DNA of 64,000 bases from Clostridium sp. M62/1 (lineage in GTDB: Bacteria; Bacillota; Clostridia; Lachnospirales; Lachnospiraceae). The DNA lies in NCBI RefSeq assembly GCF_020736365.1, contig NZ_CP085988.1, forward strand, positions 2,610,001-2,674,000, read 5' to 3'. Shown here piece by piece: positions 1-7,586 of the stretch. The position numbers and the translations under genes were made by a program. Position 1 is the stretch's first letter. Every line of letters starts with the position of its first letter. The notes under the pieces are model-generated. The model saw nothing but the letters and a program-made list of their open reading frames with translations, made no database searches and was not told where the DNA came from.

Positions 1-414
1 GGAAGCCGTTACGGCTTTCTTTTTCAGGCGGCTGAGCAGTCCCTCTCCCATCTCGTCATTCACTACGCGGCCGTCAAAGCCCAGCACACCGTTTTCCGGC
101 ATCTTATCTGACAGGTACTCTTCGATGGTGGGCACGCCCTCCTGTCCCATCCTGAAGAGCTTCACCTCGCTGCCGTCAAGCTGTTTGCCCGCCTGGACAA
201 AATAGCGGCCGTCTGTCCAGAGCCCTGCCTCGCTGCGGGTAATCACGGCTGTTCCTGCTGAGCCTGTGAAACCTGTAATAAACTCTCTGCACTTAAAATG
301 ATCCCCCACATACTCAGACTCATGGAAATCTGCTGTGGGTACCAGGTAGGCATCGATTCCGCGCTCCTCCATCAGCCCGCGGAGAGCCTCAATTCTTTCA
401 TTCACTGTATTCAT
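1..414 (-). CDS. Aminopeptidase P family protein (partial, N-terminal part)
   Basis: The gene is cut by the left window edge; 138 codons are visible. They encode the N-terminal creatinase-type domain of a family M24 Xaa-Pro aminopeptidase, a cytosolic metallopeptidase that releases an N-terminal residue preceding proline. The frame opens with ERIEALRGLMEERGIDAYL and carries the TGFTGSAG and WTDGRYFVQAGKQ blocks seen in clostridial members, whose full length is near 600 residues. The metal-binding catalytic domain lies outside the window, so activity cannot be judged. The ATG at 414 has AGGAGG (424-429) nine bases upstream. It follows asnA on the same strand after 147 bases with no obvious terminator, so read-through from asnA is possible. 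Confidence 0.88.
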   Translation of the reverse strand, partial: MNTVNERIEALRGLMEERGIDAYLVPTADFHESEYVGDHFKCREFITGFTGSAGTAVITRSEAGLWTDGRYFVQAGKQLDGSEVKLFRMGQEGVPTIEEYLSDKMPENGVLGFDGRVVNDEMGEGLLSRLKKKAVTAS

Positions 415-561
415 CTGCAAAACCTCCTGTTCCTTACTGTAATGATGGGCCGAAGTCCACACTCTGCCTCTGCATTTTCTGTCTTCCTGCCCAGAAAACT
501 GACAGGTTCCCCCTGCTTTTCAGGCGGAAGAACAATTCCCGGTGTAAGTAAACCTTCCGTT

Positions 562-1572
562 TTAGAGCAGAAAAATATTGTGCTTCTCTGCCTCTGCCCG
601 GATTCCATCGGGCCAGACGGAAGACTGCACCTCTCCGATGTGAGCCTTTCTCAGATAAAACATGCAGATTCTGGACTGGCCAATACCGCCTCCTACTGTG
701 CAGGGAAGCTTGCCCTCCAAAAGTTCCTTCTGGAAAGTGAGCTCTGCCCTCTCCTCGCAGCCTGCCTTCTTTAACTGTTCTCTGAGCGTCTTCTCATCCA
801 CGCGGATTCCCATGGAGGAGAGCTCCAGCGCGATATCGAGAACAGGATAGTACACGATAATATCACCGTTCAGCTTCCAGTCATCATAGTCCGGGGCCCG
901 GCCGTCATGTCTCTCGCCGGAACGGAGCTTGTCACCTATCTGCTCAATAAACACTGCCTTGTGGAGCTTTGCAATCTTATATTCCCTCTCCTTGGGCGTG
1001 CAGTCCGGATACATGTCCTCCAGCTGCTGTGTTGTAACAAATTCGATGTGATCGGGAAGATATCTTCCTATATATTCATATTCATACGCCATGTAGTCCT
1101 CTGTCACCTTGAGAGCCTTGTACACAGCCTTTACGATAAGCTCCAGGGTCTCCCTGGTGCGCTCCTCTCTGGCAATGATCTTTTCCCAGTCCCACTGATC
1201 CACATAGATCGAGTGGATATTGTCGGTGTCCTCATCGCGTCGGATCGCGCTCATATCTGTGTAGAGTCCCTCACCGACTCCAAACCCGTACTGCTTCAGC
1301 GCCATTCTCTTCCATTTGGCAAGGGAATGGACAATCTCAGCCGGTCTGTCGCTTTGTTCCTTGATTCCAAAGGAAACGGGGCGTTCCACACCATTCAGGT
1401 TGTCGTTGAGTCCCGACTCAGGCAGCACGAACAGCGGCGCAGACACGCGCGTTAAATTTAGCTGCTTCGCAAGCTCCCTCTGAAAAAAATCCTTGATAAT
1501 CTTGATAGCCACCTGTGTTTCCCGAAGGCCGATGGCAGGTTCGTAGTTCTCTGGTACTATTAAGTGCTCCAT
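562..1572 (-). CDS. asnA: Aspartate--ammonia ligase (asparagine synthetase A)
   Basis: The 336-residue product matches AsnA in length and throughout. AsnA makes asparagine from aspartate, ammonia and ATP through an aspartyl-AMP intermediate and has a class II aminoacyl-tRNA-synthetase-like fold. Diagnostic stretches are [13 protein letters not shown] near residue 60, [11 protein letters not shown] near 125, and [20 protein letters not shown] near the C-terminus, followed by GEVQSSVW. The ATG at 1572 is preceded by AAGGGG. Its leader of about 150 bases shows no T-box consensus, although asnA is T-box controlled in some lactobacilli. A sigma-A-like promoter lies at 1721-1749. It is probably a monocistronic gene or leads into the aminopeptidase gene. 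Confidence 0.97.
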   Translation of the reverse strand: MEHLIVPENYEPAIGLRETQVAIKIIKDFFQRELAKQLNLTRVSAPLFVLPESGLNDNLNGVERPVSFGIKEQSDRPAEIVHSLAKWKRMALKQYGFGVGEGLYTDMSAIRRDEDTDNIHSIYVDQWDWEKIIAREERTRETLELIVKAVYKALKVTEDYMAYEYEYIGRYLPDHIEFVTTQQLEDMYPDCTPKEREYKIAKLHKAVFIEQIGDKLRSGERHDGRAPDYDDWKLNGDIIVYYPVLDIALELSSMGIRVDEKTLREQLKKAGCEERAELTFQKELLEGKLPCTVGGGIGQSRICMFYLRKAHIGEVQSSVWPDGIRAEAEKHNIFLL

Positions 1573-1720
1573 GCTGCATTCCCCTTATGTCTTTTATTTT
1601 CCCAGACAGCTCTGCTGTATGGGGGTCAGCGCTCCCGGTGTCCTTCATGATGCCTGCTGATTCTCTTCTGAGCCGCATCCTGACCTCCGTAAGCCGGAAA
1701 TCTGACCTGTTTGACAATCA

Positions 1721-1749
1721 ATTATATCACTGGTCCTTTGTTTTGGGAA
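1721..1749 (-). promoter_or_regulatory. Putative sigma-A promoter of asnA
   Basis: On the minus strand, TTCCCA (1744-1749), a 17-base spacer and a perfect TATAAT (1721-1726) lie about 150 bases upstream of the asnA ATG. The -35 box is weak, so the call rests mainly on the -10 box and the position. Confidence 0.5.
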
Positions 1750-1835
1750 TACACTACTTTTCCTAATTTTCTGCTGAAATCTTTCGTCTTTTTTACATCC
1801 CTGCAGCCCGTCCTCCGGCACCTGCCATCGGCCTT

Positions 1836-2618
1836 CTATTCCTCAAAAAGGCCAAGCCTGATGCATGCATTCCAGATTCCGTCCTGCTCAATTGGATCTG
1901 TCACCAGATCCGCACACTTCTTCAGCTCCTCTATGGCATTTCCCATGGCTACCCCTGTGCCGGCCTCCTGGATTACCTCCATATCATTCATGCTGTCGCC
2001 GAAAGCCACTGTATCCCTGAGATCTGTGTCCTCTCCGAAATATTCTGCCAGGCATCTGAGTCCGTCTGCTTTGGAGTATCCCTTTTCAATCACATCTGCC
2101 CCATGCTTTCCTGCAAACAGAGGAAGCCGAAGCTGATGAAATCTGTGTTCGATCTGGGCCGCCTGCTCTTCATTTCCAACAAAGGCCAGAGTCCTCACCT
2201 TCATCTCCAGAAGCTTCCAGGGATCACAGAATCTTCTTCCCGTGATTCCCCACAGTCTTCTGTCACTCTCCTCCACTACCTCCGGATGAATATAGTAGTC
2301 CTCGTCGCCCACTGTCACTCCCACGGCAAATCCGCAGGCATCGCAGTAGGTGAGAAGCTCCCTCAAAAGCTCTTTGTCAAACTCATGCTCATAGAGGAGC
2401 TTTTCGCCCACTGTCACCTTTGTGCCGTTTAAATGTACGATCGCATCCGGCTTTACTATATCCCTGAATTTTGAGCTGTAGTAATTGTCCATGTCCCTGC
2501 CTGTGGCCAGCACTATTTTGTGTCTTTCCCTGAGCCGTCTGATCGCCTGCAGGGCGCTGGGTGTTATCTCCCCGGTCTTATGATCTAAAAGTGTCATGTC
2601 CAAATCGAAGCTAATCAT
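1836..2618 (-). CDS. HAD-superfamily Cof-type phosphatase
   Basis: This 260-residue protein belongs to the Cof/YidA group of haloacid-dehalogenase-like hydrolases, cytosolic Mg-dependent phosphatases of sugar phosphates, flavin mononucleotide or related metabolites. Motif I is DLDMTLL with the catalytic aspartates D5 and D7, motif II is LATGRD, motif III includes the lysine in GYSKADGL, and motif IV is GDSMNDMEV. A type IIB cap domain occupies the middle. The ATG at 2618 follows a purine-rich AGGAGGAAG site. The substrate cannot be told from sequence. The neighbours asnA and tRNA-Pro give no functional hint. Confidence 0.9.
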   Translation of the reverse strand: MISFDLDMTLLDHKTGEITPSALQAIRRLRERHKIVLATGRDMDNYYSSKFRDIVKPDAIVHLNGTKVTVGEKLLYEHEFDKELLRELLTYCDACGFAVGVTVGDEDYYIHPEVVEESDRRLWGITGRRFCDPWKLLEMKVRTLAFVGNEEQAAQIEHRFHQLRLPLFAGKHGADVIEKGYSKADGLRCLAEYFGEDTDLRDTVAFGDSMNDMEVIQEAGTGVAMGNAIEELKKCADLVTDPIEQDGIWNACIRLGLFEE

Positions 2619-2830
2619 ACTGCGCCTTCCTCCTGAGGTAATTCTTATCTTTTGATACTTTCATTATAGCATAGACAGACTTTCCGGTATATTTTTATTT
2701 GCGCTGCATTTTGCCGGCTCTTTCACGGCGCCATCCCTCCTTCCTGAGGCGGAAAGGACAGGAATTGTTTAAATTTACCATGTTTTTCAAAAAAATTAAA
2801 ATTAGGGCTTCCCTTTTTTTTATTTTGTGG

Positions 2831-2836
2831 TATAAT
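2831..2836 (+). promoter_or_regulatory. -10 box upstream of tRNA-Pro
   Basis: A perfect TATAAT lies 17 bases before the first base of the tRNA. The upstream sequence is T-rich and no convincing -35 box is visible. Confidence 0.5.
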
Positions 2837-2853
2837 GAATAAGGATTTCCAAT

Positions 2854-2927
2854 CGGGGTATGGCGTAGCTTGGTAGCGCGCTCGGCTGGGGGCCGAGAGG
2901 TCGCAGGTTCAAATCCTGTTGCCCCGA
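2854..2927 (+). tRNA. tRNA-Pro (anticodon GGG)
   Basis: The 74-base cloverleaf has a 7-bp acceptor stem (2854-2860 with 2920-2926) and discriminator A at 2927. The D arm is GTAGCTTGGTAGCGC-like. The anticodon stem is CTCGG/CCGAG around loop 2886-2892 with anticodon GGG at 2888-2890. The T arm has a TTCAAAT loop. No CCA is encoded. It reads CCC and CCU. A terminator follows directly. Confidence 0.96.
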
Positions 2928-2942
2928 TTAATTATGAGGGAA

Positions 2943-2982
2943 GAGTTTCCAGCGGCTTTTGCCGCGGGAAGCTCTTTTTTTT
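2943..2982 (+). terminator. Rho-independent terminator after tRNA-Pro
   Basis: A hairpin (GAGTTTCC with GGGAAGCTC, inner GCGGC/GCCGC around a T4 loop) is followed by eight consecutive T residues from about 2974. Confidence 0.85.
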
Positions 2983-3139
2983 AACTGTATCCGTTGATTT
3001 CCGGCAGCAGCTGCTGTCTGGTACTGTTTTTCTGTACCTGTTCATTTTCCATACTTTCACGGTTTTAACTTTTATAGCCAAGGCACTGTACTGTCTTATT
3101 TTAAAAATTATTTTATCAGCGAAAAAGGAGGAACTTGTT

Positions 3140-3574
3140 ATGACTGAAAAAAGAACGGAGGAACTTGTGGAGAGGGCTGTCAGGCTCCACCGGATGGGCT
3201 ATAACTGCGCCCAGTCCGTTGCCTGCGCTCTCAGCGAAGAGGTGGGAGTTGATGAAAATATCTGTTTCAGGCTGATGGAAGGCTTCGGTCTCGGCATGGG
3301 ACAGATGCAGGAAACCTGCGGAGCCGTGTCAGGAGCAGTGGCTGCTCTGGGCTTTTCAAACAGCATCGGAACCCAGAGCCCTTCCACAAAGGCTTCCACC
3401 TACGGTCTTGTACGGCAGGTGAGGGAACAGTTTCTTCAGAAGAACGGTTCTACAGTCTGCAGTGAACTCAAGGGGCTGACAGGAGGCAGCATGCTGAGAA
3501 GCTGTCCCGGCTGCATTGAAGATGCCGTAAGAATCGCCTGCAGCCTGATGAAGGATGCAGACGGCCAGCCGTAA
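3140..3574 (+). CDS. C_GCAxxG_C_C family redox-type protein
   Basis: This 144-residue protein belongs to the C_GCAxxG_C_C family, small cysteine proteins common in anaerobes and proposed to have redox or metal-related roles; no reaction is established. Visible conserved cysteines are in NCAQSV (residue 25 region), ETCGAVSG (the family signature) and, near the C-terminus, VCSELKG and RSCPGCIEDA. The open frame continues upstream into the tRNA-Pro gene, but the real start is the ATG at 3140, preceded by AAAGGAGG (3124-3131). It stands alone between the tRNA terminator and a convergent gene. Confidence 0.9.
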   Translation: MTEKRTEELVERAVRLHRMGYNCAQSVACALSEEVGVDENICFRLMEGFGLGMGQMQETCGAVSGAVAALGFSNSIGTQSPSTKASTYGLVRQVREQFLQKNGSTVCSELKGLTGGSMLRSCPGCIEDAVRIACSLMKDADGQP

Positions 3575-3605
3575 GATTCTCTTTAAAGCAGAAGGTTCTT
3601 TCTCA

Positions 3606-4535
3606 TCACACCTTCAGAAACCGGCGAAGCACACACAGAAAGAGTCCCCAAACAGATACCTTTAAGATTGTCTCTGCTTCCGGAAGCATGATGTCAAGAA
3701 AGCGCTCCGTTCCTGCAAGCAGTGCCTGTCCTTCCAGAAACAGTTCTGCCCTGGGCGCTGCCCAGGAAATGGCAGCCAGCAAAAGGAAAGCGGTGAACCC
3801 TCTTCCCAGATCCGCGCTGACTACTTTATCTCCTGATGCAAAATGGCGTTTGGTCATAATCCAAAGTGCTGAAATGCAGGTAAAGAACAGATAGCCTCCC
3901 GACAGCGCCAGATAGCTTGCCATACTGACATTCCTTTCTGTGATCAGCACTCTTATGGAGCCAAGCCCCTCTCTTCCTGTCCAGAGCCCGGGGAGGGCAT
4001 GGAAGGCAAGCCAGAGCATGAGCAGAGCGCAAAACAGCTGCGAAGCCCTGGAACAGAACTTAGCAAGCCCTCCCGGCAGATGAAGCCTTGGAAGTGAGAG
4101 GGAGGGCAGTTTCGCCTTCTTCTTTTTCGCCTTTTCAGACGCCTTCCCGGATTTTTTCAGGCTCTTATAGCTTTCACGCTTCTCCTGCGTGTCCGGTTCT
4201 TTTCTCGCCCTGCTCCTTCCTCTTTCCCGTCCGGCACTGCTCTCAGACTGCCGCTCTCTTTTCACCGAACGGCGGTATTCCCAATCCCGGCCGGAATGTC
4301 GGCTAAGCTCCCGGGCACTCTCCTCTCTCTGCTCCCTTTCCTTTTCAGTTATTTCAGCCCTCTCCTGTCTGCCGTGGAAGCTGTCATCTGCGAGGGCGCC
4401 GTCTCTCCAGCCGCTTTCTCTCTGCTTTGGTTCAGCTCTCCGGATTTCTTCTGTTCTTTCTCCTGAAACCAGGTATATTCTGCACTCGCTGCAGTAATTT
4501 CCCTTTATTTTTCTTCCGCACTTTGGACAAATCAT
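3606..4535 (-). CDS. Zinc-ribbon membrane protein of unknown function
   Basis: I do not recognise a named family. The product (about 309 residues from the chosen start) begins with a zinc ribbon, MICPKCGRKIKGNYCSEC. A highly charged Arg/Glu/Ser-rich linker of about 120 residues follows, with a Lys-rich patch (SEKAKKKKAKL). The C-terminal half has three or four hydrophobic segments (around LFCALLMLWLAFHAL, GGYLFFTCISALWIM, AFLLLAAISW and VWGLFLCVL). The ATG at 4535 is chosen because GGGAGAAG precedes it and the ribbon then sits at the N-terminus. An upstream in-frame ATG at 4601 lacks a ribosome binding site. It is convergent with the C_GCAxxG_C_C gene. The layout suggests a membrane protein with a cytosolic metal-binding tail. 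Confidence 0.75.
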   Translation of the reverse strand: MICPKCGRKIKGNYCSECRIYLVSGERTEEIRRAEPKQRESGWRDGALADDSFHGRQERAEITEKEREQREESARELSRHSGRDWEYRRSVKRERQSESSAGRERGRSRARKEPDTQEKRESYKSLKKSGKASEKAKKKKAKLPSLSLPRLHLPGGLAKFCSRASQLFCALLMLWLAFHALPGLWTGREGLGSIRVLITERNVSMASYLALSGGYLFFTCISALWIMTKRHFASGDKVVSADLGRGFTAFLLLAAISWAAPRAELFLEGQALLAGTERFLDIMLPEAETILKVSVWGLFLCVLRRFLKV

Positions 4536-4705
4536 ACTCTTCTCCCGTATTTTTCTATCCTCTTCGGATTTCACTCGTCTTTTATCTGTCTGAAAATCCA
4601 TTTGCCATGTTTTTACAGTTTCTGCTTACAGGATTTTCAGTTATACCTTATCACAGAATTGTGAAAAATCAGAGTCCTTTCCCTTATTTTTTCCTTACAG
4701 CTCAC

Positions 4706-4933
4706 CTACCGCTCATCCTGCAGCGGACTGTTCAGAATCTCCACCAGCTCTCCCGGCGTCATGTTTCTCTCCTCCATAATTTCCACAATCTGGCGAAGCT
4801 CCTCCTCTTTCTTCTGCCTCAAAAGCTCCTTTTCCTGCTGCCTCAGCTCCCTGAGCTGCGCCTCCTGAGAAGAGATGGCCGTCCTGAGCTCTTCCAGCTT
4901 TTCTGTACATGTTTTTTTTCTTCCTCTGGGCAT
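4706..4933 (-). CDS. Small charged coiled-coil protein, DUF4315-like layout
   Basis: The 75-residue product starts MPRGRKKTCTEKLEELR and is almost entirely a predicted coiled coil rich in Glu, Gln, Arg and Lys (residues 10-58). It ends with a short MTPGELVEILNS helix. This order, a KLEEL-type coil followed by an xxPxEL helix, resembles DUF4315 proteins, which are frequent in clostridial conjugative elements. No other element genes are present here, so that link is tentative. The ATG at 4933 has GGAG 8-11 bases upstream (complement of 4942-4945). A further in-frame ATG at 4972 lacks a good site. It lies 170 bases upstream of the zinc-ribbon gene on the same strand. Confidence 0.65.
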   Translation of the reverse strand: MPRGRKKTCTEKLEELRTAISSQEAQLRELRQQEKELLRQKKEEELRQIVEIMEERNMTPGELVEILNSPLQDER

Positions 4934-5135
4934 GTTTCTTTCTCCTTTTCCATTACAATCTATTGACGGCAATATGCCTGTCGCCTGTCAGTCTTATGCT
5001 TTTCTTTTCAGCAGTCATTTTGAACAGTGAAATGGCGGATCATGATTATGAATATAATTAATTTATATGTACAAGGAGGCTGGAATAGAACAAAGGACGG
5101 CTCTGAATACTCCCTGAAGCCTTTTCCAGGCTCTC

Positions 5136-6113
5136 TCAGCGCAGCACCGGTGCAGCATTGTAAAAAGCCTGGTTTTTCTCTCCGCCTGTGACCAGCTCCA
5201 CGAAGCCCTTCATGGGGGCAGAAAGGTATCTTCCCCTGGGAATCGCCAGATGGTTTTCATTTCGCAGTTCAACTCCCTCTATTTCAAAGGTGACCAGGCT
5301 GCCGTTTTTCAAAAACTCCTCCGCCATTATATCCGGAAGGAAGGTGATCCCAAGACCCGATACAGCAGCACTGATAAGCGACTGGGAATTGACGCTGACC
5401 CAGGATGCCGGAAGCTCCAAATCCTGCTGGAGCATTGCGCCGTCCAATACATCACGTATCGCGCTCCCCTTTTCCCGAAGAAGCAGACTTTCCCCTGACA
5501 AGGCTTTCGCAGGCAGCACCAGCTTTCCCGCCATTTTCCCCGTCTTCTCCCTGTCTCCTCCTGCCCTTTCGGCTGCAGCCGGCCTTAGCCGTTCCTCCAT
5601 ATATTTTCTGGAACAGAGAGGAATCACCCGGTAGGAAGAAAAGGGGATGCTTTCAAACTTCTCCTGATAGGAAGCCCCCTCAATCAGAGCCAGATCGATT
5701 TCACTGTCCTCCAGACACCTGGCAATAGAACGGGCGCTGTCTACCGTCACCCTGACCTGAATACTCCCAAAAGCATCCGTAAACTTCCGGATCAGCCCGG
5801 GCAGCCAGAAATTGGCGATGGTTATACTGGAACCAATCCGAAGAGCCAGGCGGTGTTCCAGATCCTTCATGCTCTTTTGCAGGTCCCCATACACCTCCAG
5901 CACAGTGCAGGCCTTTTCGTAGATCAGCTCTCCTCTCCTGTTCAGTCTGATTTTTCTGCCGACACGGTCAAAAAGCGGCGTGCCGGCCTCCCCTTCCAGC
6001 TCGGCAACCGCGTGAGATACAGCCGGCTGTGTCATAAACAGCTTTCCCGCTGCCCCTGTGATGCTTTCTTCCTCACAGACGGTCTTGAATATAAAAAGAT
6101 GACGGATCGTCAT
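5136..6113 (-). CDS. LysR-family transcriptional regulator
   Basis: The 325-residue protein has an N-terminal winged helix-turn-helix (TIRHLFIFKTVCEEESITGAA, then MTQPAVSHAVAELEGEAGTPLF) and a C-terminal LysR substrate-binding domain, which together give a ligand-responsive DNA-binding regulator. The substrate domain carries an insertion rich in Ala/Gly/Lys around residues 185-205. The start is the ATG at 6113 because AGGAGG lies eight bases upstream; a further ATG at 6143 is possible but unsupported. It is divergent from the chromate transporter pair across a 200-base AT-rich intergenic region. In LysR biology that arrangement usually means the regulator controls the divergent operon. The inducer is unknown. 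Confidence 0.93.
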   Translation of the reverse strand: MTIRHLFIFKTVCEEESITGAAGKLFMTQPAVSHAVAELEGEAGTPLFDRVGRKIRLNRRGELIYEKACTVLEVYGDLQKSMKDLEHRLALRIGSSITIANFWLPGLIRKFTDAFGSIQVRVTVDSARSIARCLEDSEIDLALIEGASYQEKFESIPFSSYRVIPLCSRKYMEERLRPAAAERAGGDREKTGKMAGKLVLPAKALSGESLLLREKGSAIRDVLDGAMLQQDLELPASWVSVNSQSLISAAVSGLGITFLPDIMAEEFLKNGSLVTFEIEGVELRNENHLAIPRGRYLSAPMKGFVELVTGGEKNQAFYNAAPVLR

Positions 6114-6183
6114 GGAAATATCCTCCTTTTGCATTCCGGTCATATATTACTATTTAGTTATTAATATGATAAAATTATATAAT

Positions 6184-6212
6184 TTTACTTATATATTTTC
6201 AAGCATTATAAT
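6184..6212 (+). promoter_or_regulatory. Putative promoter of the chromate transporter pair
   Basis: TTTACT (6184-6189), a 17-base spacer and TATAAT (6207-6212) lie in the AT-rich region shared with the divergent LysR gene. That region is the likely place for a LysR operator, but I could not fix a specific T-N11-A box. Confidence 0.6.
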
Positions 6213-6315
6213 AGGCAGGTCTGACAATGAGTCCCGAAACCGGACAAAAAACGGCTCCGGCAGACGGGATTTTCAATTTCTCTGAGACAGCACATGAGAT
6301 ATAGGAGGTGCTTTT

Positions 6316-6906
6316 GTGGCTGACGGAAAGCTGAAGCGGCTTGCATGGCTGTTTTTCATAAACCTGTTCATCAGTTCATTTACCTTTGGCGGCGGATATG
6401 TGGTGATTCCCATGATCCGCAAATATTTTGTCCAGAAAAAGAAATATCTCTCCGAGGAGGAGGTGATGGAGCTGGCCGCCATCTCTCAGTCCTCCCCCGG
6501 CGCGATTGCCGTAAATCTCTCCACCCTGGCCGGGTACAAGACAGCCGGAATGGCGGGAGCCGCAGTGAGCTGTATCGCCTCTGTCATTCCGGCCCTGCTC
6601 ATCCTGTCTGTGATCTCCGCCTGGTATGCGGCATTTTCCCAGAATCAGCTGGTGGGGGCAGTGTTAAAGGGAATGGAAGCCGGGGTGGCCGCTCTGATTG
6701 TAGATTTGATTATCGACATGGTGCGGATGGTTATGCAGGAAAAGTCACTGCTTCTCACTGCCATGATTCCAGCTGCCTTCATCAGCAGCTTTTTTCTGAA
6801 CATCAATGTGGCCGTTATTCTGATTTTCTGCTGTGTCATCTGCATCGGAACTGTATGGCTCAAAAACCACAGAAGCAGCAGACAGGAAAGCGGCACAGGG
6901 GCTTAA
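6316..6906 (+). CDS. Chromate transporter family protein, first half
   Basis: This 196-residue membrane protein is one half of a two-gene (short-chain) CHR transporter, the family of ChrA chromate efflux proteins. Family landmarks are FTFGGGYVVIPMI near residue 25 and AAISQSSPGAIAVNLSTLAGY near residue 55, with about five hydrophobic segments. The start codon is GTG at 6316, preceded by AGGAGG (6303-6308). The partner gene begins 14 bases after the stop. In short-chain systems the two halves are thought to insert in opposite topology and act together. The actual substrate in gut anaerobes is unproven; the family label does not establish chromate transport. Confidence 0.92.
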   Translation: MADGKLKRLAWLFFINLFISSFTFGGGYVVIPMIRKYFVQKKKYLSEEEVMELAAISQSSPGAIAVNLSTLAGYKTAGMAGAAVSCIASVIPALLILSVISAWYAAFSQNQLVGAVLKGMEAGVAALIVDLIIDMVRMVMQEKSLLLTAMIPAAFISSFFLNINVAVILIFCCVICIGTVWLKNHRSSRQESGTGA

Positions 6907-6920
6907 TTTGGGAGGATGAA

Positions 6921-7514
6921 ATGAATACTATTTTAGAACTTCTCACAGATTTTCTTCAGATAGGACTGTTCAGCATCGGCGGAGGATACGCAGTTATCCC
7001 TCTTATCCAGGAACATGTCGTCGATCTGAGAGGGTGGCTTTCCATTCAGGAATTCACAGACATTATCACGATTTCACAGATGACGCCCGGCCCTCTGGCT
7101 GTCAATACCTCCACCTTCGTGGGACTGCAGATAGGCGGCATCCCCGGAGCCGTCGCGGCGACTCTGGGATGCGTGTTTTCCGGCTTCGTGATATCTCTTA
7201 TACTCTGCCGCGTCTTTGACCGCTATAAAAAATCAGAGTATGGGCTGAAACTGTTAAAGGGGCTGAAGGCGGCATCTGCGGGACTTATCGTCTCAGCCGC
7301 CATGACGATTATCGTTATGGCCTTTTCCTGGAGCGGTGAAAACATGGCGGGAAGCACAGACCCACTTGCTAAAATTTCAAATATGATGCAAAATCTGAAC
7401 TGGATTGCAGCCGCCATTTTTTTATCTGCTCTGATTCTTGTCAGAAAAGTGCATCTGAATCCCATACTCGTTATGGGAATCTGCGGCCTTGTGGGCGCAG
7501 CGGTTTACCGGTAG
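6921..7514 (+). CDS. Chromate transporter family protein, second half
   Basis: The 197-residue partner of the preceding gene carries the same landmarks in a second version: FSIGGGYAVIPLIQEHV near residue 20 and TISQMTPGPLAVNTSTFVG near residue 52. Several hydrophobic segments follow and a short lumenal loop lies near residue 140. The ATG at 6921 has GGGAGG (6910-6915) just upstream. The reading frame is open further upstream through the first gene, but that extension overlaps the first gene in another frame and has no initiation site of its own. The tight spacing implies co-transcription and probably a heteromeric transporter. Confidence 0.92.
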   Translation: MNTILELLTDFLQIGLFSIGGGYAVIPLIQEHVVDLRGWLSIQEFTDIITISQMTPGPLAVNTSTFVGLQIGGIPGAVAATLGCVFSGFVISLILCRVFDRYKKSEYGLKLLKGLKAASAGLIVSAAMTIIVMAFSWSGENMAGSTDPLAKISNMMQNLNWIAAAIFLSALILVRKVHLNPILVMGICGLVGAAVYR

Positions 7515-7586
7515 GGTACTCCCCGGCACAGGCAGGATGCCGGCAGAAGCCAGGCGGCCGGTGCATTTACAGATACAGCCCGCCAT

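Noticed and set aside
1573..1835. T-box upstream of asnA
   Set aside because: asnA is T-box controlled in some Firmicutes, but no TGGNACC-like core, specifier loop or terminator is visible here.
2870..3139. In-frame extension of the C_GCAxxG_C_C gene into tRNA-Pro
   Set aside because: It would translate the tRNA and its terminator; the ATG at 3140 has a strong ribosome binding site and starts the conserved protein.
6345..6921. Upstream extension of the second chromate transporter frame through the first gene
   Set aside because: The extension is out of frame with the real first gene and yields a non-homologous basic sequence. The ATG at 6921 has its own GGGAGG and the family N-terminus.
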